Assembly: GCA_937958295.1 (NCBI GenBank)
Contig: CALFEY010000167.1
Location: forward strand, 1 to 12,141
Direction: 5' to 3'
Length of the DNA stretch: 12,141 nucleotides
Source: an uncultured Pseudomonadota bacterium
GTDB lineage: Bacteria > Pseudomonadota > Gammaproteobacteria > Burkholderiales > Casimicrobiaceae
Shown: piece after piece, positions 6,983-12,141 of the stretch
Position numbering within the stretch: the stretch's first letter is position 1
Layout of the letters: the number at the start of each line of letters is the position of its first letter
The notes under the pieces: model-generated
Told to the model about the DNA's origin: nothing
Databases searched by the model: none
The model's input: the letters and a program-made list of their open reading frames with translations, nothing else
Made by a program: the position numbers and the translations under genes

Positions 6983-7968
6983 GGACGGGAGCGGGGTTCG
7001 GTAGCGCGCCGCGCGGCGTCGCGATCGTAGGCGTCGATGATTTTCTGCACGAGCGGATGGCGCACGACGTCGGCGCTCGTGAAGTGGCGGAACGCGATCC
7101 CGCGCACACCGTCCAGCACGCGCGCCACCTCCACGAGTCCGCTCTTCTGTCCCTTGGCAAGGTCGATCTGGGTGACGTCGCCGGTGACCACACACTTGGT
7201 GCCGAAGCCGATGCGGGTGAGGAACATCTTCATCTGCTCGGGCGTGGTGTTCTGCGCCTCGTCGAGGATGATGAAGGAATGGTTGAGCGTGCGTCCGCGC
7301 ATGTAGGCGAGTGGAGCCACCTCGATCGTGGTGCGCTCGAAGAGCTTGCTGACCTTGTCGAAGCCCATGAGGTCGTAGAGCGCGTCATAAAGCGGGCGCA
7401 GGTAAGGGTCGACCTTCTGCGTGAGGTCGCCGGGCAGGAAGCCCAACCGCTCGCCCGCTTCCACAGCGGGGCGCACGAGCACGATCCGCTTGACCGCGTC
7501 GCGCTCGAGCGCGTCGACGGCACAGGCCACCGCGAGGTAGGTCTTGCCGGTGCCCGCCGGTCCGATGCCGAAGGTGATGTCGTGGCTCGTGATGTCCTTG
7601 AGGTAGCTCACCTGGTTGGGCGTGCGGCCGTGCAGGTCGGGGCGGCGCGTGTGCAGCGCCGGGGCGCCGTCCTCGCGGAAGGCGGCCACGGCCTTGCGAT
7701 GGGTGATCTCCACGAGCCCGAGCTGGATGTCGTCGACAGAGAGCGGTTTGTCGGCCAGCGAGTAGAAATGCTCGAGGACCTGCCCGGCGCGCTCCGCCTG
7801 CGCCGGGTCGCCGGCGATGCTGAAGGTGCCGCCGCGATGGGAGATCGACACGTCGAGCGCGGCCTCGATCTGCCGCAAATTCGCCTCGAGCGGGCCTGTG
7901 AGGTTGGCGAGCGCGCGGTTGTCGAGCGGCGCGAGGGTGACGTTGGTGTGCGGGCGGCGGGCGGGCAT
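6979..7968 (-). CDS. phoH: PhoH-like ATPase (YbeZ)
   Basis: Cytosolic P-loop ATPase of the PhoH/YbeZ family, related to the N-terminal part of superfamily 1 helicases and functionally tied to YbeY in RNA metabolism. The 329 residues are close to the family norm. The N-terminal 110 residues form the YbeZ-type nucleic-acid-binding region (ISHRGGTFSIAGD at 42-54). The ATPase core has Walker A GPAGTGKT (136-143, K142) and Walker B FIILDEAQ (232-239, D236/E237). RPAVEAGERLGFLPGD (166-181), GDVTQIDL (273-280) and the C-terminal FRHFTSADVVRHPLV complete the signature. I chose the ATG at 7968, 4 bases after the protease stop; an in-frame start at 8001 would add 11 residues overlapping the protease and lacks support. 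Its own stop overlaps the next gene's start (GTGA). Confidence 0.96.
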   Translation of the reverse strand: MPARRPHTNVTLAPLDNRALANLTGPLEANLRQIEAALDVSISHRGGTFSIAGDPAQAERAGQVLEHFYSLADKPLSVDDIQLGLVEITHRKAVAAFREDGAPALHTRRPDLHGRTPNQVSYLKDITSHDITFGIGPAGTGKTYLAVACAVDALERDAVKRIVLVRPAVEAGERLGFLPGDLTQKVDPYLRPLYDALYDLMGFDKVSKLFERTTIEVAPLAYMRGRTLNHSFIILDEAQNTTPEQMKMFLTRIGFGTKCVVTGDVTQIDLAKGQKSGLVEVARVLDGVRGIAFRHFTSADVVRHPLVQKIIDAYDRDAARRATEPRSRP

Positions 7969-7972
7969 GCGG

Positions 7973-10756
7973 TCAGAGGGCCTGGCGGAGGAGCGGCGCA
8001 CGCAGGGCTTCGTCCAGCGTGGCGATGCTCTCCGCGAAGTGGGCGCGCGTTTCGACCGACAGCTTGCGCCGCTTGCTGGCGGCGACGAGCTCGCCGCGCA
8101 ACTTGACGGCGTCGGCGCGCAACAGCGACCGCGCGTCGGGCGGCGTGTTCGGAGCCGGCCGGACCAGGACGAGCGCCACGCGTGCGACGTATTCGCGCTG
8201 CAGGTTGCGGCGGAGCAGTGGCACGTCCTGGCCGGCGGAGAGCTCGCTGAAGATGGCCTTGTGCAACGTGCCGTAGAGCTCGGCCAGCGATAGCGCGTCG
8301 GCGGGCGCGGCCACCTTGAGGCCGTTGTTGAGCAGCCGTTGCGCGATGTCCGGACCCATCAGCGGACCCAGTACCGCGCGCTGCACGGCCAGCACCTGCT
8401 GGTCCACCGCCACATCCACGCTGGGAGCGGCGCGTCCCATCTCCTGGGCGTCGTCGATGTCGATGTCGCTGATGGCGAGCCGACTGAGGAAGGCGGGGGA
8501 GAAGCGGAAGCCGTCGGCAGCGAACACCGTGGCGGCGAGGAGCTCGAGGGCGGCGCGCTGCTTGGCGGCGGGGATCGGCTCCAGCGGCGCCCGCCCGCTG
8601 CCGGCGTGGTCGGAATGCAGCGTGAGCCCGCCGATGAACTTGCCGGCGTGCAGCGCGCTGAAATGCACCTGCAGAAGACCGCGGTTGAAATTGCGGCGGA
8701 GCATCGCGTAGTTCTCGCCCGGCTTGAGCGGCCGCTCCTCGGTGAGCTGCCACAGCTCGCGACCGAGCCGCATCTGCCGCTCGGCATACGCGAGGGGATC
8801 GTTGCCGAGGTCGAACGTGTTCACGCGCGGATCGAGGCCGCTCAGGAACAGAGAGTCGTCGGCCATGAACGCGAGCTCGGGCTCGCTGCTGCGGCCCGCG
8901 ATGCGGGCGAGCTCGGCGGCCTCCTGCTCGGGCGGCACCTCGCGGTACGCGTACTCGATAGCCCAGTAGTCGTACGGTCCGAGCGTGGACATGTGGTACT
9001 CGCCCTGGCGCTCGCCCTTGAGCGACAGGTTGACCGCATTGTACTCCATGACCGACCCGGCGATGCCGTTGGCGCGCGTGAACTCGCTGTCGGCGAGCTG
9101 CTCGGCGCTGTAGGCGGTGGACGCGCGGAAGTTATGCGTGAGGCCGAGCGTGTGTCCCACCTCGTGCATGGCCACTTCCTTCAGGTGGCCCTTGATGAAG
9201 GACTCCGTTTGCGGCCCGTCGAGCGTGATCTCGCCGCGCGCCTCGAGCAGGGACAGCGCGAAGGATTCGTTCTCGGCGGCCTCGGTGGCGTAGGTGCAGT
9301 ACGGGTCGTCGGCGAAGGCCGCGCCGCCGAACGCGGCGGTACGGCGGGGAATGGTCTCGGCGACAAGCGACTTGTGGGAGCGGAAGCTCGTGCCGTCGAT
9401 GGCGATGTCGGCATCGAGGATCTCGCCGGTGCGCGGATCCACCACCCGCGGACCGATGGCCGCGAACGAGCTCCGGGCGGTGGTGATCCAGCGGATGGAC
9501 GCATGGCGGATGTCGCTCGTGTTGAACGGCGCGTCGTCGGGCTGGATTTCCACGCGAATCGCATCCTTGTAGCCGATGCGCGCGAACGCCTTGTTCCACT
9601 CGAGCACGCCTTCGCGGATGGCGTCCCGGTAGCGTACCGGGACGTTGCGGTCGATCCAGTAGACGATGGGCTTCTTGGGCTCCGAGAGCACGGCGGTGGG
9701 ATCCTTCTTCTCCAGGCGCCAGCGATTGACGTAGTGCACGATCGGCAGGCGCCGGTCGTCGGTGGTGAAATCGAGGACGGAGCTCGTGAAATAGCCGATG
9801 CGGGCATCGGCTACGCGCGGCCGCATGGGGGTGTCGGGCAGCTTGGCGAGCGAATAGTGGAAGCCTAAGAAAAGGCTGCGGATATCCGGCAGCGTGGACG
9901 GCGGCTCGGCGGCGAAGCCCGCGTTGGCGGCCGGCAGGGAGACGCGCGCGAGCGCATAGTGGGCGGTGACGAGAAATGAGGCGAACTCGGCATCGCTCGT
10001 CACTTCGCGAAAGGACGAGTTGCGCGCGTCGAACGCATACGGCTGTCGGTAGGCGACCTCGAGGCGCGGCGCCGCGCCGGGGAGATCGGCGAAGAAGAGC
10101 GCATTGGCGTCGATCAGCACCGATTTGCGCTCCGGGTGCGGCTGCGCCACGATCGGCGCGGTGGCGAGCAGGCTGTCGGAGAAGGCATCGGCCACCGACC
10201 GCGCCTCGGGCGTACCGGGCTGCGCGGTGTACTTCACGTTGCGTGCCACGAGCTGCACGTTGCCGCCCACCTTGCGGAAGGAGACGATGAGCGGCCCGCC
10301 GAAGCGGCGCGTCTGGCTGCTCGTCATGAGGCCCGCGAGGAAGCGGTTCTCGCCCAGCCCCTGGTCGAGGTTGGTGGAAAAGAAGTAAGGCTGGTCGAAC
10401 TGTTCCGGCGCGATCTCGATGTACACGCGATCGTCGCGCTGCCAAAGCCGGAAGAGGCCGGGCATCTCCCTGGCGTCGCGGCTCGCGTCGGCGAACGTGC
10501 GCTGCGCGCCCTGGGCGGCCTGGGTGGTGGGAGGCGGCGTGCTGCCCGGTGCGCCCGCCAGCCGCTGGGCGTTGGCGATGGCCTGGGGCGAGGGCACGGC
10601 GGACCCGTTGACGGCGGACGCGGCGGGCGCGCCGCTCGCCGGAGCGCCGCTCGCCGTCGCCGCGGCGGTTACCTTGGCAGGCGCGACCGCCACACTGGCG
10701 CATCCGGCAAGCGCGAAGGACGCGACGACAATCGCGGTGGGCAACATCGGTTTCAT
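7973..10756 (-). CDS. Zinc metalloprotease lipoprotein (metzincin type, DUF5117/DUF4953 family)
   Basis: A 927-residue predicted secreted lipoprotein with a zinc protease site. The signal peptide has Lys2, a hydrophobic stretch (8-17) and the lipobox LAGC, making C19 the lipidated residue. Ala at +2 gives no inner-membrane retention signal, so outer-membrane sorting is likely. An Ala/Ser/Gly/Pro-rich linker follows (about 20-85). The middle (about 95-330) resembles the DUF5118/DUF5117 region of bacterial zinc-dependent metalloproteases. The C-terminal half resembles DUF4953 and carries HEVGHTLGLTH, with zinc ligands H531, H535 and H541 and catalytic E532. The likely Met-turn is SVMEY with M570. 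The substrate is unknown. The ATG at 10756 has AGGAG 7 bases upstream, the best ribosome site in the window. The gene sits 73 bases after miaB and 4 before phoH, an unusual place. The Pfam assignments are from memory, not a search. Confidence 0.9.
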   Translation of the reverse strand: MKPMLPTAIVVASFALAGCASVAVAPAKVTAAATASGAPASGAPAASAVNGSAVPSPQAIANAQRLAGAPGSTPPPTTQAAQGAQRTFADASRDAREMPGLFRLWQRDDRVYIEIAPEQFDQPYFFSTNLDQGLGENRFLAGLMTSSQTRRFGGPLIVSFRKVGGNVQLVARNVKYTAQPGTPEARSVADAFSDSLLATAPIVAQPHPERKSVLIDANALFFADLPGAAPRLEVAYRQPYAFDARNSSFREVTSDAEFASFLVTAHYALARVSLPAANAGFAAEPPSTLPDIRSLFLGFHYSLAKLPDTPMRPRVADARIGYFTSSVLDFTTDDRRLPIVHYVNRWRLEKKDPTAVLSEPKKPIVYWIDRNVPVRYRDAIREGVLEWNKAFARIGYKDAIRVEIQPDDAPFNTSDIRHASIRWITTARSSFAAIGPRVVDPRTGEILDADIAIDGTSFRSHKSLVAETIPRRTAAFGGAAFADDPYCTYATEAAENESFALSLLEARGEITLDGPQTESFIKGHLKEVAMHEVGHTLGLTHNFRASTAYSAEQLADSEFTRANGIAGSVMEYNAVNLSLKGERQGEYHMSTLGPYDYWAIEYAYREVPPEQEAAELARIAGRSSEPELAFMADDSLFLSGLDPRVNTFDLGNDPLAYAERQMRLGRELWQLTEERPLKPGENYAMLRRNFNRGLLQVHFSALHAGKFIGGLTLHSDHAGSGRAPLEPIPAAKQRAALELLAATVFAADGFRFSPAFLSRLAISDIDIDDAQEMGRAAPSVDVAVDQQVLAVQRAVLGPLMGPDIAQRLLNNGLKVAAPADALSLAELYGTLHKAIFSELSAGQDVPLLRRNLQREYVARVALVLVRPAPNTPPDARSLLRADAVKLRGELVAASKRRKLSVETRAHFAESIATLDEALRAPLLRQAL
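10629..10656 (-). repeat. 15-base tandem repeat in the protease linker
   Basis: A 13-base unit, GCGCCGCTCGCCG on the plus strand, occurs at 10629-10641 and again at 10644-10656, a period of 15 bases. It encodes two copies of ASGAP (residues 35-44) in the low-complexity linker just after the lipidated cysteine. Period-15 repeats keep the frame when copies are gained or lost, so linker length could vary between strains (inference). Confidence 0.75.
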
Positions 10757-10829
10757 GGTGGTGCTCCTGCTTGTTGCTGCCAGCCCCCGGCACTCCCGGG
10801 CCGGGCGGACAAGTCCATCGGCGGTTTTT
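10757..10829 (-). other. miaB-protease spacer with ribosome binding site
   Basis: This 73-base gap contains AGGAG (sense strand), 7 bases before the protease ATG, a good Shine-Dalgarno match in a window where most starts lack one. Upstream of it lies a GC-rich inverted repeat, described separately. I see no AT-rich -10 box, so there is no sequence support for a promoter here. The own ribosome site and larger spacing suggest that protease translation is independent of miaB, unlike the overlapped genes that follow. Confidence 0.6.
10786..10805 (-). repeat. GC-rich inverted repeat between miaB and the protease gene
   Basis: CCCGGC (10786-10791) pairs perfectly with GCCGGG (10800-10805) around an 8-base loop. 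In the transcript this could form a 6-bp GC hairpin starting 25 bases after the miaB stop. No T run follows it in the transcribed direction, so it does not look like an intrinsic terminator. It might slow 3' decay or modulate readthrough, but such repeats arise easily by chance at this GC content. Confidence 0.35.
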
Positions 10830-12141
10830 CTAGCTTATGAGCTCTCCCCGGAGCGAGTGCGGCAACGCGGTCGCGATGGCGACGTCGGCGTAGGTATGGA
10901 TTAGAGAGGCATCCCCTGCAAAGTTCACCACGCGGTTGTTCTCGGTACGGGCGGCGAGCTCGCGAGGATCCTTGGCCGCGGGGCCGGTGACGAGCACCCG
11001 CTGGCGCGTGCCGACCATGGCATTGCTGTAGGCACGGTACTGTGCCTCGAGCAGCCCCTGCAGCCGCACGAGCCGCGCCTGGCGGACCTCCTGCGGCACC
11101 TGGTCCGGGAGCTCGGCCGCCGGCGTGCCGGGCCGCGTGCTGTAGATGAAGCTGAACGCACCGTCGAAGCGGACGTCTTCCACGAGCTTGATCGTGAGCT
11201 CGAAATCGGCGTCCGTCTCCCCGGGAAAGCCCACGATGAAATCGGACGTGAGCGAGAGGTCGGCGCGCACGGCGCGCAGGCGGCGCACGGTCGACTTGTA
11301 CTCGAGGGCGGTATAGCCGCGCTTCATCGCGGCCAGTATCCGGTCGGATCCGGACTGCACCGGCAGGTGGAGCTGGTTGACGAGCTTGCCGAGGCTGCCG
11401 TGGGCGGCGATGAGGCGCGGCGTCATTTCGCGCGGATGCGACGTGGTGTAGCGGATGCGCTCGATGCCGGGGATCTCGGCGATGTACTCCAGGAGCGTGG
11501 CGAAGTCGGCGATCTCGCTCGACCCGGCCTCCCCCATGCGACCCCGATAGGCGTTGACGTTTTGCCCGAGGAGCGTGACTTCCATCACGCCCTGGTCGGC
11601 GAGGTCGGCCACCTCGGTGAGCACGTCGTCGAAGGGGCGGGAGACTTCCTCGCCGCGGGTGTAGGGGACGACACAGAACGTGCAGTACTTGCTGCAGCCT
11701 TCCATGATCGACACGAAGGCACTGGCACCTTCCACCCGTGGGGGCGGCAGGTGGTCGAACTTCTCGATCTCGGGAAAGCTCGTGTCCACCTGCGGACGTC
11801 CCGTCGCGCGGCGGCGGGCGATGAGCTCGGGCAGCCGATGGAGCGTTTGCGGCCCGAACACCACGTCCACGTAAGGGGCGCGCGAGACGATGTTCGCGCC
11901 TTCCTGCGAGGCCACGCAGCCGCCCACGCCGATGACCAGATCCGGCCGGGCGGCCTTGAGCGCGCGAACCCGACCCAGGTCGTGGAACACGCGCTCCTGC
12001 GCCTTCTCGCGCACCGAGCAGGTATTGAAGAGGATGACGTCGGCGTCCTCCGCGCGCTCGGTGAGCGTGAGGCCGTCGGCCGCATTGAGCACGTCGGCCA
12101 TGCGGTCCGAGTCGTACTCGTTCATCTGGCATCCGAACGTG
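10830..12141 (-). CDS. miaB: tRNA-2-methylthio-N6-dimethylallyladenosine synthase, 5' end cut off by window edge
   Basis: Radical-SAM methylthiotransferase that adds the methylthio group to i6A37 of tRNAs reading UNN codons, stabilising codon-anticodon pairing. The frame is open to the right edge. The first visible residues are TFGCQMNEYDSDRM, the family's N-terminal motif, so only about 5-20 residues are missing and the Met at 12125 is internal. Counting from that Met, the auxiliary [4Fe-4S] cluster ligands are the Cys 3 residues before it, C36 (NTCSVRE) and C70 (GGCVASQ). The radical-SAM CxxxCxxC is C144, C148 and C151 (GCSKYCTFCVVPYTRG). The SAM core follows (IRYTTSHP, LHLPVQSGS, DFIVGFPGET), then the TRAM RNA-binding domain from about residue 355. 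TSHP and PVQSGSD favour MiaB over RimO or MtaB. The stop is TAG at 10830. It is the first visible gene of the cluster. Confidence 0.97.
   Translation of the reverse strand, partial: TFGCQMNEYDSDRMADVLNAADGLTLTERAEDADVILFNTCSVREKAQERVFHDLGRVRALKAARPDLVIGVGGCVASQEGANIVSRAPYVDVVFGPQTLHRLPELIARRRATGRPQVDTSFPEIEKFDHLPPPRVEGASAFVSIMEGCSKYCTFCVVPYTRGEEVSRPFDDVLTEVADLADQGVMEVTLLGQNVNAYRGRMGEAGSSEIADFATLLEYIAEIPGIERIRYTTSHPREMTPRLIAAHGSLGKLVNQLHLPVQSGSDRILAAMKRGYTALEYKSTVRRLRAVRADLSLTSDFIVGFPGETDADFELTIKLVEDVRFDGAFSFIYSTRPGTPAAELPDQVPQEVRQARLVRLQGLLEAQYRAYSNAMVGTRQRVLVTGPAAKDPRELAARTENNRVVNFAGDASLIHTYADVAIATALPHSLRGELIS

Noticed and set aside
6983..7195. Extension of the aldolase-like gene upstream to 7195
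   Set aside because: The extension is inside phoH in another frame and is Arg-rich. The GTG at 6982, overlapping the phoH stop, fits the operon pattern.
8339..9868. 509-codon open frame on the plus strand opposite the metalloprotease
   Set aside because: It lies fully antisense to a gene with clear domains. High GC at codon third positions keeps the complementary frame free of stops, and the translation shows no recognisable domain.
10786..10805. Inverted repeat as a terminator of miaB
   Set aside because: The stem is only 6 bp and no T run follows in the transcribed direction. The T run at 10825-10829 lies on the wrong side for a minus-strand terminator.

Overview
The window is a GC-rich stretch of bacterial chromosome in which every credible gene lies on the minus strand, so transcription runs from the right end to the left end. 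In that order it holds miaB (5' end cut by the window edge), a zinc metalloprotease lipoprotein, phoH, a threonine-aldolase-like PLP enzyme, ybeY, corC/ybeX, lnt, glyQ and glyS (3' end cut). No RNA gene, insertion sequence, prophage, CRISPR array or other obvious mobile element is visible, and no gene-free gap exceeds about 85 bases.

The backbone miaB-phoH-ybeY-corC-lnt is a well-known proteobacterial cluster (ybeZ-ybeY-ybeX-lnt in E. coli). From family knowledge, glyQ-glyS directly after lnt is typical of Betaproteobacteria such as Burkholderia and Ralstonia. With the high GC content, the two-subunit glycyl-tRNA synthetase and the protein sequences, this suggests a betaproteobacterium, but genus cannot be read from the sequence.

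Functionally, the right and centre serve RNA quality and the envelope: MiaB modifies tRNA, PhoH and YbeY belong to RNA metabolism and ribosome maturation, CorC is a CBS-domain protein, and Lnt finishes lipoprotein acylation in the inner membrane. The left third encodes both subunits of glycyl-tRNA synthetase. The centre is very tightly packed: a 4-base gap from protease to phoH, a 4-base GTGA overlap from phoH to the aldolase-like gene, a 4-base ATGA overlap into ybeY and an 8-base overlap into corC. This points to one translationally coupled operon. A weak promoter candidate sits in an unusually AT-rich patch in front of glyQ.

Two genes depart from the textbook order: the 927-residue metzincin-type lipoprotein between miaB and phoH, and the aldolase-like enzyme between phoH and ybeY. 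They are the most interesting contents of an otherwise ordinary housekeeping region. Smaller points are a possible 25-codon coupling ORF between glyQ and glyS and an odd residue run in GlyQ. I see no evidence of a wholly new multi-gene system.
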